In this document: piece after piece, positions 32,801 to 42,610 of the stretch
Numbering within the stretch: the first letter of the stretch is position 1
How the letters are laid out: each line of letters opens with the position of its first letter
Origin: Clusia tigrina
Taxonomy: Eukaryota; Arthropoda; Insecta; Diptera; Clusiidae
Assembly (NCBI GenBank): GCA_920105625.2
Contig: OV050032.1
Span: 202,886,258 to 202,950,257, forward strand
Length of the DNA stretch: 64,000 bases
Direction of reading: 5' to 3'
Notes under the pieces: model-generated
The model's database searches: none
What the model was told of the DNA's origin: nothing
Seen by the model: the letters and a program-made list of their open reading frames with translations, nothing else
Position numbers and translations under genes: made by a program

Positions 32801-35800
32801 GGCGGTGTGGCGAAAGACGTGGCGCTGATCTCGCTGTAGTTGTTGTTGCTATGATTGTTGCTGCTGCTGCTGTTGTGCACGTCCACGGTGACGGTGTGCG
32901 TTGTTGTCGGTGTGGCCTTGGGCAATTTGCCAACGCTGGCATAACGGTGATATTCTGGTGATATGGACTCCTGGCGGCTATGCTGAAAAAGTCGTATAAG
33001 AAGAAGAAGAAAATACTGTTAAAAGCGCTCATTAAAGCAACAACAAAAATAGAGATGAAAATAAAATGTGCTTTCAGCCAATGTGACCAATTTTATCAAT
33101 GATGAAAGTTCATCCAGGCCATTGGGACGCTCAGCTGAGCCTGTGTGCGCATATTAGAGACGTACAAAAACAAGTTCATAGCAAGACTGAACCGCGTTAC
33201 TTTGGTACTGATTAATTGTTCCTTAGTATGATTACTCGTTACTTAGTAGTAGCTACTCGTTACTTAATACTCTCAGTGAGACGACAGATAGAGAGGGTGA
33301 GAGATGGTGAGAGATGGTGAGATTGAGAGTGAGAGAGGGTGAGATAGAGAGAGAGTGGGAGAGGCTGAGATAGAGAGAGAGTGAGAGAGGGTGAGATAGA
33401 GAGTGAGATAGAGAGAGATAGAGCGAGAGATAGAGGTAGATAGAGAGAGATAGAGGTAGATAGAGAGAGATAGAGGTAGATAGAGAGATATATGGGGAGA
33501 TAGACAGGGAGACAGAGATATCGAGAAAGAAAGATCGAGCGAAAGATAGAGAGAGATAGAGCGATTTATAGATAGAGGTAGAGAGAGTACGAGAGAGGTA
33601 GAGAGATATATAGAGAGAAATAGAGAGATAGATCGATAGGTAGATGGAGGTAGAGAAAGGTCGAGAGAGGTAGAGAGAGGTAGAGAGATATAGAGAGAGA
33701 TAGATCGATAGATAGATGGAGGTAGAGAGAGGTCGAGAGAGGTAGAGAGATATAGAGAGAGATAGATCGATAGATAGATGGAGGTAGAGAGAGGTCGAGA
33801 GAGGTAGAGAGATATAGAGAGAGATAGAGAGAGATAGATCGATAGATATATGGAGGTAGAGAGAGGTCGAGAGAGGTAGAGAGATATGGAGAGAGATAGA
33901 TCGATAGATATATCGATAGATAGATGGAGGTAGAGAGAGGTCGAGAGAGGTAGAGAGATATAGAGAGAGATAGAGAGAGATAGATCGATAGATAGACAGG
34001 AGTAGAGAGAGGTCGAGAGAGGTAGAGAGATATAGAGAGAGATAGAGAGAGATAGATCGATAGATAGATAGGAGTAGAGAGAGGTAGAGAGATATAGAGA
34101 GAGATAGAGAGAGATAGATCGATAGATAGATGGAGGTAGAGAGAGGTCGAGAGAGGTAGAGATATATAGAGAGAGATAGAGAGAGATAGATCGATAGATA
34201 GACAGGAGTAGAGAGAGGTTGAGAGAGGTAGAGAGATATAGAGAGAGATAGAGAGAGATAGATCGATAGATATATGGAGGTAGAGAGAGGTCGAGAGAGG
34301 TAGAGAGATATGGAGAGAGATAGATCGATAGATAGATCGATAGATAGATGGAGGTAGAGAGAGGTCGAGAGAGGTAGAGAGATATAGAGAGAGATAGAGA
34401 GAGATAGATCGATAGATAGATAGGAGTAGAGAGAGGTAGAGAGATATAGAGAGAGATAGAGAGAGATAGATCGATAGATAGATGGAGGTAGAGAGAGGTC
34501 GAGAGAGGTAGAGATATATAGAGAGAGATAGAGAGAGATAGATCGATAGATAGACAGGAGTAGAGAGAGGTTGAGAGAGGTAGAGAGATATAGAGATAGA
34601 GAGAGATAGATCGATAGATATATGGAGGTAGAGAGAGGTCGAGAGAGGTAGAGAGATATGGAGAGAGATAGATCGATAGATAGATCGATAGATAGATGGA
34701 GGTAGAGAGAGGTCGAGAGAGGTAGAGAGATATAGAGAGAGATAGAGAGAGATAGATCGATAGATAGATAGGAGTAGAGAGAGGTAGAGAGATATAGAGA
34801 GAGATAGAGAGAGATAGATCGATAGATAGATGGAGGTAGAGAGAGGTCGAGAGAAGTAGAGATATATAGAGAGAGATAAAGATAGTTAGGCAGGTGTTAT
34901 GGCATATCACAACTAACGAAGTATTCTCTGTGAAGAGTTCCCTTCTCCTTTCGGTAATTTAATTTCGCCTTCTTAATTAATTCTTTACTAAGGAAAGGTG
35001 AATTTTTATTAACGATTAAGGAAGGATGCAAACAAATATAGACTGCCTGTTACGGTTATCGCCAGTACCGACTACCTGCACTACTTGCCACATCACTAGA
35101 CTGTGAGTTCGCTTGGTGGTGAGGAAGGGGATTGGAAGGCGGCTTTTGTGGCCACAGCCACAGTCACAAGCGCGTTGGCCGCACCGAGAGGCTGCGGTAC
35201 GGAAATGAGCGCACTGTCGCACTGAACGAGTGGGAAAGCAGGGAATCAGGCGTCCGTCCTCACTCGGTTATTGATTAGTCATATACTAACTAAGTTAAAA
35301 ATAAAATTAAACGAAAAAGGAGCGAACAAAGAGGAGAAATGGGAGGGAAATAATGAAAAGCAACAAAATTAAAAACAGCGCAAAAAGTTCACAATCAACG
35401 TTATAACATCACAGCGAAACTCATGTAGGCTTGTCTGATGCTGATGGGAGTTGGCGGAGCCAGCAACGCCTCATGTGATTTGTGCTGGTCGGGCTATAAT
35501 GTGCGTTGGACGGCATTGGACTCAACCGCGAGCAAGCGGCAGGATAGCACTCGGAGTGTGGCTGTGTTTGGGAGTATGTGTGTGCAAGTGTGTGTTGTTG
35601 TGTGAGTGTGTGTCAGAGTGTGTGTGTCTTGCGTGTTCTGCTGATAAGCCTCCCGTCTGCTCTGTGACAGCGCTTCAAAAAAGCGTAGCACAAAAATCAA
35701 TTTCATTCATTCACGAGTACCGTTCCCCAGCGGTCATGTAGATTCACCTGATGATGGTCCGGCTGATGGAGCAGCTCGGAACATGTTCGTCGCGCCCGGA

Positions 35801-35813
35801 ACATGCGAAACAT
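26515..35813 (-). CDS. rols: rolling pebbles (TANC family) scaffold; short isoform model
   Basis: Exons on the - strand: 35748-35813 (candidate first exon), 32688-32982, 30842-31123, 27435-30673 and 26515-26895. They sum to 4263 bases, 1420 codons plus stop, with all phases compatible. The protein is the TANC/Rols type: a P-loop NTPase domain with Walker [10 protein letters not shown] (residues about 399-407) and Walker [11 protein letters not shown] (about 536), ankyrin repeats at about 860-1212, and TPR-type helices at about 1225-1345. In Drosophila, rols encodes a cytoplasmic scaffold that links founder-cell adhesion receptors to the cytoskeleton during myoblast fusion. It is expressed as isoforms with different 5' ends, one of them with a RING finger. 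No RING was found here, so this model is the short form. The exons from 32982 leftward are secure; the first exon is inferred from phase fit. Confidence 0.9.
26896..27434 (-). other. rols: rols intron before the last exon
   Basis: 539 bp with donor AAT|GTAAGC and acceptor CTCCCCAG, phase 0. Near the donor there is an ATC/ATG trinucleotide patch at about 27379-27421. No other feature was recognised. Confidence 0.85.
27379..27421. repeat. imperfect ATC/ATG microsatellite
   Basis: ATCATCATTATCATCGTC and similar units, just inside the rols intron donor. Confidence 0.85.
27435..30673 (-). CDS. rols: rols large exon (P-loop NTPase, ankyrin repeats, TPR start)
   Basis: A 3.2-kb exon of about 1080 codons in one open frame. 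The N-terminal part is Ser/Asn-rich and basic ([13 protein letters not shown]). An NTPase domain follows, with the Walker A codons at 30096-30122 and a winged-helix-like downstream region ([25 protein letters not shown]). Then come about nine ankyrin repeats, for example [20 protein letters not shown] and [20 protein letters not shown]. The exon ends with the first TPR-like helices ([20 protein letters not shown]). Codon use is GC-rich at third positions, in contrast to its surroundings. The acceptor is CCCTCACACAG, phase 1. Several long frames on the other strand are shadows of this exon. Confidence 0.96.
30674..30841 (-). other. rols: rols short intron
   Basis: 168 bp. The donor CAC|GTGTTG is weaker than consensus but the only nearby one that gives the phase 1 join needed, and the frame ends soon after it. 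Confidence 0.7.
30842..31123 (-). CDS. rols: rols exon, Ser/Asn-rich linker
   Basis: 94 codons in phase 1 on both sides. It encodes [40 protein letters not shown] and [20 protein letters not shown], a low-complexity, probably disordered linker before the NTPase domain. The acceptor is GTGTGTTTAG. Confidence 0.85.
31295..31400. repeat. dispersed repeat, copy 1
   Basis: Contains AAGTGGGGTAGGCCGGAGAR, then CCGCYGAAGAAGGAGGTCT. A second copy in the same orientation lies at about 55352-55465, and similarity extends on both sides of this core. On the - strand both read TSFFxGSPAYPT, so a decayed transposon coding segment is possible. Confidence 0.75.
32098..32281. repeat. long inverted repeat (hairpin) in rols intron
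   Basis: The left arm 32098-32174 (GCAACACTTACGATCCCCAA to AAACAATC) is the reverse complement of the right arm 32184-32281. There are a few mismatches and one extra stretch of about 22 bases in the right arm near 32198-32220. Only about 9 bases separate the arms. Either strand's transcript could fold into a stem of about 75 bp. Confidence 0.92.
32330..32384. repeat. 24-bp stem, 7-base loop inverted repeat
   Basis: CCAGCTTTGCTCCAAGTCCC plus ACAA (32330-32353) pairs with TTGTGGGACTTGAACCAAAG plus CTGG (32361-32384), with about three mismatches around the loop ACTCGGA. It lies just 49 bp from the longer inverted repeat. Confidence 0.9.
32688..32982 (-). CDS. rols: rols exon, N-terminal region
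   Basis: Encodes [20 protein letters not shown] followed by [20 protein letters not shown], then [20 protein letters not shown] and [12 protein letters not shown]. It is phase 0 at the acceptor CTTTTTCAG and phase 1 at the donor. The RQESISP and RRRFF patches resemble phosphorylatable scaffold segments. Placement is supported by splice sites and perfect phase chaining with the exons on both sides. Confidence 0.85.
32983..35747 (-). other. rols: rols intron with polypurine array
   Basis: If the candidate first exon is right, this is a 2.8-kb intron with donor CATCAG|GTGAAT. More than half of it is the GAGA-type array at 33280-34885. The remainder (34886-35450) is ordinary sequence. Confidence 0.6.
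33280..34885. repeat. polypurine GAGA/GATA array with higher-order repeats
   Basis: About 1.6 kb of AGAGAGGTAGAGAGATATAG-, GATAGATCGATAGATAGATG- and GAGGTCGAGAGAGG-type units, over 95% purine plus T on the + strand with almost no C. Blocks recur: the landmark GATATGGAGAGAGATAG lies at 33883, 34307 and 34655, and 34307/34655 anchor a near-identical block of about 348 bp. The 545-residue - strand frame rich in S, L, Y and I is a by-product. Confidence 0.95.
35748..35813 (-). CDS. rols: candidate alternative first coding exon of rols
   Basis: The ATG begins [20 protein letters not shown] and two further residues (HQ) lead into the donor CATCAG|GTGAAT. The 22 codons end in phase 0, exactly matching the phase 0 acceptor at 32982. 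A basic amphipathic start joined to HSRQESISP would make a 1420-residue protein. It fits the known use of alternative 5' exons in fly rols, but no conservation data were available. Confidence 0.55.
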
Positions 35814-36545
35814 AATGTAGATGCGCCTTAATGAACAGCAAATCACTTTAATCACTTGTAGCAAGTGCTGATGCCAACTTAAATGCTGATTGGCAATTTT
35901 CTCAACGCTAACGACGCCCGACGAACGACGAAAGATGACAGACGTTAGACGGCAGACTGATCCCGTACACACAGCGTGGCATGCAGATGGTACCGAGAAC
36001 GTACCCAGTAGGAACTGTCGGGGAGGATTTTGTGCTGATTCCCGGCTGACTACGGAAGCATGCACCGATCGCTCAGCAATCAAGTGACTGTTGACAATTT
36101 AAACCCTAAGTCTCAACTGGGGTTACGTTAGTTTCCAGTGAATACCTCGAGAGACTTTCAGAGACTCAAAGAACATTTATACACAAAATCCTCGTAGAAG
36201 TGAAGCCTCACTGTTCTTTGGACAGAGTTTAGTATATTGAGTGATTATATAAAAGAAACTACAATAGGCGTAGGAGTGCCTCTGATTCCGCCCAAGACCT
36301 AATGATTCTAAGACTCAGACTGGGAGTTAAAAGTCCGATTATTACCTAGTACCACATTCTGACTTCAAAGAACCTTGTCGCATTTCTCCGCATAGTTTTG
36401 GGTAAAACATCGGGCCCTTAGAAGACGCAAGTTTTCCTCCGTTGCTCTACTGGGTGGTGAGAAGTGGTTAAAGGCTGTTTCAACTGCGAGTTTACATAAA
36501 AAAATAACGATATTGCATCCAATTCCGACTTCAACTGCTACCATC
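35814..36545. other. upstream region of the candidate rols first exon
   Basis: Ordinary base composition. The part to about 36100 would be 5' UTR and promoter of the short rols isoform. Beyond it no gene is recognised. Confidence 0.4.
35955..35960 (-). promoter_or_regulatory. rols: candidate initiator (TCAGTC) upstream of rols alternative exon
   Basis: GACTGA on the + strand is TCAGTC on the - strand, the insect initiator consensus TCAGTY, about 145 bases before the candidate ATG. No TATA box or matching DPE was seen. Chance matches to a 6-mer are common. Confidence 0.25.
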
Positions 36546-36778
36546 CTCTCTTGCTTTCTTGCTTCCTTGCTTTCTTGCTTTCTTGCTTTCTTGCTTTCTT
36601 GCTTCCTTGCTTTCTTGGTTCCGTGCTCCCTTGCTTTCTTGCTTCCCTGCTTCCTTGCTTTCTTACTTCCTTGCTTCCTTGCTTCCTTGCATTCTTGGTT
36701 CGTTGCTTCCCTGCTTCATTGCTTCCTTGCTCCCTTACTTCCCTGCTTCCTTGATTCTTTGCATCCATGCCCTTTTGC
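36546..36778. repeat. pyrimidine-rich TTGCTTTCTTGCTTCC array
   Basis: About 230 bp of 8-10 bp units (CTTGCTTTCTTGCTTCCTTG). It is open in all three + frames (LPCFLASLLPCFL) and on the - strand, which is characteristic of the repeat rather than coding. Confidence 0.95.
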
Positions 36779-38629
36779 TTGCTTCGGCTGCAACTACAAA
36801 TACGACTACAACTGCAAGTTCGAATCCAGTGCAACCATAAATTCGACTACAACATCGACTCCGACTGCTCTATGATTCGAGTGCAACCACAACATCGACT
36901 CTAACTACTAATTTGGCTTCTACTCAGACTGCACCCTCGCGACTCGACTCCAACAACTACTTCAAAGGCAACTACAAATTTGAATCCACATTCGATTCGG
37001 TTCCAATTGCACTGAGTTTCGAACATAACCACAACTTCGGCTCCGAGTGCAATAACTAGTTCGACTGCGACTGCGACTGCTACTTCAAGTCTAATACAAC
37101 CACAACTCCACAACGAAGGCAACCTCAACTTCGACTCGATAGCAACCACAAGTTCCACTCCGATTGTAACTTCGAGAGTGGGCCTCAAGTACACCTCCAG
37201 TGCCCACTTCAAGACCAATTTTAATTTATTTTTGACAGTGACTTGGACTGCAACTCCATTTCTTCAATCAGATTTTCGGATTTCGAGGTTTAGTTAGCTG
37301 AGCTACCTTTTCGTTGTGTGGAACACCCCTGAACTCACCTGTTCACCTGTTAACCTGATCACCATGTAAGGTAATGCCAGTATTATTATTCTGTCCACCT
37401 GTGATTTCCCATTGGGTACTCAGGCATGTGTGAGCTGCGTCTGTGTGCTCTGCTCAGGCATATCAGCGGATATGCGCCATTATCATGTTAAACAGAATCA
37501 TAACATTGCAGATTGCATCTCGCTGGTCACAGCGATGATCAAGTTGTGCCAGTCGGTCCGCCGGACACGCCATGCCACGCCACGCCAGTTTGCCTGCCCC
37601 GTTTACCGTGGCATTGATTGTATCGCCGCAATTATGTTCTGAGCTTCCTTCCTACGGTTCCCTCCCAGAGCTGTGTGTCTAACATCAGCTTAATATAGTC
37701 GTCTATTAAAAGCGGCCATTAAAGTAAAGCTACAACATTGAACTCTATTAACTGCAGCTACGTTGGATCGGTTCGTCGGGTCTGGTCTGTTCTCCACCAT
37801 CTGTCTGTCTGTCTGTCTGTCCGTCTGTCTGTCTGTCCGTCCCTCCATCTGTCTATTATGGTAATTATTGTCTTAGCAAATTGTTGTGCAGAAAGTTTTT
37901 CTTTTCCTTTTGAATGTTTTGTGTCCAATTTTGCTCGGTGCCGCGCGCTTTCGGTAAAAACTGCCTTGACGCTGGTCGTTGGAAATGCCATGTCTCCGAG
38001 GTGTTATGTTTTGTTATTGGCCCCGGCCCGTCAGCAGTGAGGTGGTATTTTAATTGCCACGTTTTGATTAAGTTGTGTGTGCCAGCAGATAATAGTTAAA
38101 ATAATTAACAAATTGTAGGTTTGCGTTGAATGAATTGCAACTCTTTTCATGCGGTCCATGAGAAGACCAGCGGAGAAATGCGACTTTGGTGCCTTTTCTG
38201 CGCTTAATTGTGCGAGCGGATTGCGGACTGGTTGTGGCGCTTTCGAGCCTAGCAATTGTGAGCAGTTGTTTTCACACAGTTTACCAGGTAACATTTAAGA
38301 TAATTCATTCCCGGGGCCCGTTTCGCCAAACGTTGTGGTGATTGTAAAATGGTTCACAAGTGGGTGAAACTCGTAGAGATACGGTCCTGAGATAAGAAAC
38401 GAGCGATCCGTTTGACAGTACCCAGTGCGACAGTAGTTTTTGCTTAGCCATCTGAAAAGAGATGCGAAGTCATCTCACTCCAGATGCCTTTCTTCAGAGC
38501 TTCTTCAGAGAAGACGTACAATGCTTCACAATTGCTTAGTGTCTGTTTAGGAACTCCTTTCAAACCTTTCAGAGATCAATGAACAGTCGGCCTCCTCGAA
38601 GAAGCTAAGCGCAATTTTAGGAGTGGTCG
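36779..38629. other. gene-free spacer
   Basis: Contains a degenerate ACTACAACTTCGACTCC patch (about 36780-37200) and a CTGT microsatellite (37799-37853). The rest is unique sequence. Non-coding stretches such as 37700-37745 and 38030-38120 look like ordinary fly intergenic or regulatory DNA, but no element can be named. Confidence 0.5.
37799..37853. repeat. (CTGT)n microsatellite
   Basis: Repeated CTGT with occasional CCGT or CCAT variants. Confidence 0.95.
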
Positions 38630-38639
38630 CACTCTATTC

Positions 38640-40503
38640 AGCCGCAGTCATGTTCTTTGTCTGTCGGAGGAAACTTCTTTATCCACCTGATGAAGCAAAT
38701 TTGTTTGTCAGAGGAATCTTCTTTATTTGTCGGAAGAAGCTTCCTTCTGTGACGGAGCAAACTTCTTTGTGTCTCAGAGGAAGTTTCTTTGTCTGTCGCT
38801 GGAAGTTTCTTTGTCTGTCGGAGGAAGCTTCTTTATTTGTCGGAAGAAGCTTCGTTCTGTGTCGGAGCAAACTTCTTTCTCTCTCAGAGGAAGCTTCTTT
38901 GTCTCTCGGAGGAAACTTCTTTGTTTCTCAGAGGAAGTTTCTTTGTCTGTCGTAGGAAGTTTTTTTGTTTGGCGGAGGATGCTTCTTTGTCTCTCAGAGG
39001 AAGTTTCTTTGTCTGTGGTAGGAAGCTTCTTTGTCTGTCGGGTGAAGTGTTTTTGTCTGTCTGAGGAATCTTCTTTATTTGTCGGAAGAAGCTTCGTTCT
39101 GTGTCGGAGCCAACTTCTTTGTCTCTCAGAGGAAGTTTCTTTGTCTGTCGGACGAAGCTTCTTTGTCTGTCGGAGGAAGCTTCATTGTCCGTCGAAGGAA
39201 ACATCTTTGTTTGTCGGCTGGAGTGGTTTTGTCTGTCTGAGGAATCTTCTTTATTTGTCGGAAGAAGCTTCGTTCTGTGTCGGAGCAAACTTCTTTCTCT
39301 CTCAGAGGAAGCTTCTTTGTCTCTCGGAGGAAACTTCTTTGTTTCTCAGAGGAAGTTTCTTTGTCTGTCGTAGGAAGTTTTTTTGTTTGGCGGAGGATGC
39401 TTCTTTGTCTCTCAGAGGAAGTTTCTTTGTCTGTGGTAGGAAGCTTCTTTGTCTGTCGGGTGAAGTGTTTTTGTCTGTCTGAGGAATCTTCTTTATTTGT
39501 CGGAAGAAGCTTCGTTCTGTGTCGGAGCCAACTTCTTTGTCTCTCAGAGGAAGTTTCTTTGTCTGTCGGACGAAGCTTCTTTGTCTGTCGGAGGAAGCTT
39601 CATTGTCCGTCGAAGGAAACATCTTTGTTTGTCGGCTGGAGTGGTTTTGTCTGTCTGAGGAATCTTCTTTATTTGTCGGAAGAAGCTTCGTTCTGTGTCG
39701 GAGCAAACTTCTTTCTCTCTCAGAGGAAGCTTCTTTGTCTCTCGGAGGAAACTTCTTTGTTTCTCAGAGGAAGTTTCTTTGTCTGTCGTAGGAAGTTTTT
39801 TTGTTTGGCGGAGGATGCTTCTTTGTCTCTCAGAGGAAGTTTCTTTGTCTGTGGTAGGAAGCTTCTTTGTCTGTCGGGTGAAGTGTTTTTGTCAGTCTGA
39901 GGAATCTTCTTTATTTGTCGGAAGAAGCTTCGTTCTGTGTCGGAGCAAACTTCTTTGTCTCTCAGAGGAAGTTTCTTTGTTTGTCGCTGGAAGTTTCTTT
40001 GTCTGTCGGACGAAGCTTCTTTGTCCGTCGAAGGAAACATCTTTGTCTGTCGGGTGAAGTGTTTTTGTCTGTCTGAGGAATCTTCTTTATTGGTCGGAAG
40101 AAGCTTCCTTCTGTGTCGGAGCAAACTTCTTTGTCTTTCAGAGTAAGTTTCTTTGTCTGTCGGAGGAAACTTCTTTGTTTCTCAGAGGAATTTTTTTTGT
40201 CTGTCGTAGGAAGCTTTTTTGTTTGGCGGAGAATGCTTCTTTGTCTCTCAGAGGCAGTTTCTTTGTCTGTCGGAGGAAACTTCTTTGTCTCTCAGAGTAA
40301 GTTTCTTTGTCTGTCGCAGGAAGTTTCTTCGTCTGTCGTAGGAAGCTTCTTTGTCTGTCGGAGGAAGATTCTTTGTCTGTCGGAGGAAACTTCTTTGTCT
40401 GTTAGAGGAAATTTCTGTCTCTGTCGGAAGAAGCTTCTTTGTCTCTCAGAGGAAGTTTCTTTGTCTGTCGGAGGAAGCTTCATTGTCCATCGGAGGAAGC
40501 TCT
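38640..40503. repeat. 22-bp monomer array with 418-bp (19-mer) higher-order repeats
   Basis: Monomers of 22 bp, such as TTCTTTGTCTGTCGGAGGAA plus GC, tile about 1.9 kb. Three consecutive blocks (38884-39301, 39302-39719, 39720-40137) are almost identical at a 418-bp period, which is exactly 19 monomers. The monomers inside a block differ from each other. The third block diverges after about 39893. Long frames such as FFVCRRKLLCLSEE arise because 66 bp (three monomers) reads as 22 codons. Confidence 0.95.
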
Positions 40504-42610
40504 TAATCTAGGCAGGCTCAAAATAGCTTTCTAAAATCCTTACGACAGATATCTTGATACTCGGATTTCACGAAGTCGACGTGTTTCTTTCCTCTGACGT
40601 CCAGCATTATTCCGCAGCAGTAAAACTTTGTTTTAGGAAACTTCCTTCACACTGAGGAAGACACGATTCTGTATATGCTGGACCCATCTAAATCAAAAGA
40701 CACTACTATCCTTAAGGTTGTTTTATACAGTGTCCCAAAATTCTGTTACACCCTTGGAAAATTCGTCATCGGATCATGTTTAGAGTAACCCTTCAAGATG
40801 CACATAAGTCACTTCAATGTCTTCAGTACCTCACAACTCGTTGTGTCCTGCTTAGGACCACCTTCCAGGGTTAGGCTAAAGGGTAATATACTCACATCCC
40901 CTTCTTGCATAGAAGTACGACTTTTATCAGAGGTCTTGTTGAATCTCATAGGAGTAAAAGAGGAGCTACTGGTAGGAGTAACGAGGAGATACTGGTCATC
41001 TGATCATGTTCATCGCTTCCACACTTCAGAGAGTACTTTCACTCCCCCAAGAAATTAATTGTGTCCGTTCCTCAGGAGTAAGGTATCGATTTAGAAAGCT
41101 TCGCTAAGCTGCGTAGTGACCAATCGTTGGTATGCTGACTCTTCTAAAAGCTGAAGAGACCTTCTAGAACTTGTAATATTATCCGAGTAAGCACAACTGT
41201 GGGTGAGGTAATCGGACTTTGCCTAAACAGAAGAGTAGTCGAAAAACGAGGTCAAAATCTAGTCACCTGCAGAATACAAAATTTAGTAGGAAGAAGAACC
41301 TGGGTTAACAAGTACATCAATCAAGTGCTCCTTGGTTGGGTTAAGAGGTACTTCAATCAGGTGGGTTTACTGAATAGTTTCTATTGAGGAATTTCCGAAG
41401 AAAAAATGGAAATGCATTTGCTCACGGTACCCACCTCGTCGTGGAAGCCATTCATTTGGTTAATCTCAGCTGTTCATTAGGAGCTCCTCATTGAGGTCAG
41501 ATGAGGAATTCATATCCTTACGTGCCTCTGAAATAAGACTTGCTTGAAGCATTCCTCCATCCAAACCCTACCAAATTTTGATACTCGTAATTAAATTGGA
41601 AAATTTGAGAGTCGCGGTGCTTCTTCGTCCCAGACGTGTTGGTGGGGCGATGGAGTTGGGCCCACAGAGCTAACATTATTAATGACACTCTTATCAAATC
41701 GAAAGCATGCTGGGCAACAAATCCCGGAAGATCACGCCGTGCAGTTGCGACTGCATAAATTATCGCACGATGCCAAATTACAAATTGCAAAGGTTTCGCA
41801 TGCTAAAAGAGCACTGCGAACAAATAATTAAATGCATCGCGCAGACTGGCGAAATAACCATTTTAAAGTCGGTCTCCGCGCAAGTGCGCACCCAACACAG
41901 CCAGCAGCTCCACACCACCGAGGAGCTGTCCAGCGGTCGAGCACAGTAGCCGAGACGCGGCGGCGGAGTTGCTCACAGAAAGCAACGCGCCACAACATGC
42001 AAATCGCGACAGCACTGGGCGAGCGAGCGAGGGTCTGGCAGCAGGAGGCGCTGTACGAGTATCAGCGCTTGGGAAGGTGTCAGCGCAGTCGGTTGCCTGG
42101 TTGGTTGGTTGGTTGCTCAGTTGACTGGTCGATCAATTGGTTGTTCAGTTGGTTGTGCTTGGGTTGCCGGGTCTGGCTTGGCGAGCGTGCTTCTCTTTTA
42201 AATGCCACCTCGCTGCTTTATCGACACACATTTTGAAACGCGAACCCAGGCAACGGCAGAGAAAGAAAACAAACAAAAAATAATAAAAAATAACCACCAA
42301 CAAAAAGCGTTTCTCAATCTCAAAACTGTGTAGTTTTTTGCGCTCATGATAGCTGCCAAGATTTATGCATTTTTAAAGTATTGCCACGACAATTATTTCG
42401 TTTTTATTAATTGCCTCGATTGTTGTTAACTTCAGCGCGGCAGTCAACACAGAAATGCAATTTCCACGATTTTAATTTCAATTTTTATCAGAACGAGCAA
42501 AAAAAGCGCCTTTTCAAAAGTGTGCAACAGCTCCCAACAAGAAATGTGAGAAGAATTGCGGCCGAACCGGCGAGAGAATGCCAACCAGAGGCACTCAGAG
42601 TTCAAATCAA
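40504..42610. other. gene-free spacer
   Basis: Mixed composition. The stretches 41690-41950 and 42340-42480 have the look of conserved fly non-coding DNA: homeodomain-like TTTATGCATTTTTAAAG and AATAATTAAATGC motifs. Reading frames here match no family I know. Confidence 0.45.

Noticed and set aside
33273..34910. 545-codon - strand frame rich in Ser/Leu/Tyr/Ile
   Set aside because: It is a translation of the polypyrimidine strand of the GAGA array, with no splice context, start context or family match.
38727..40511. Long + and - frames with repeated FFVCRRKLLCLSEE
   Set aside because: Three 22-bp monomers equal 22 codons, so the array is open by construction; the same frame recurs in each 418-bp block.
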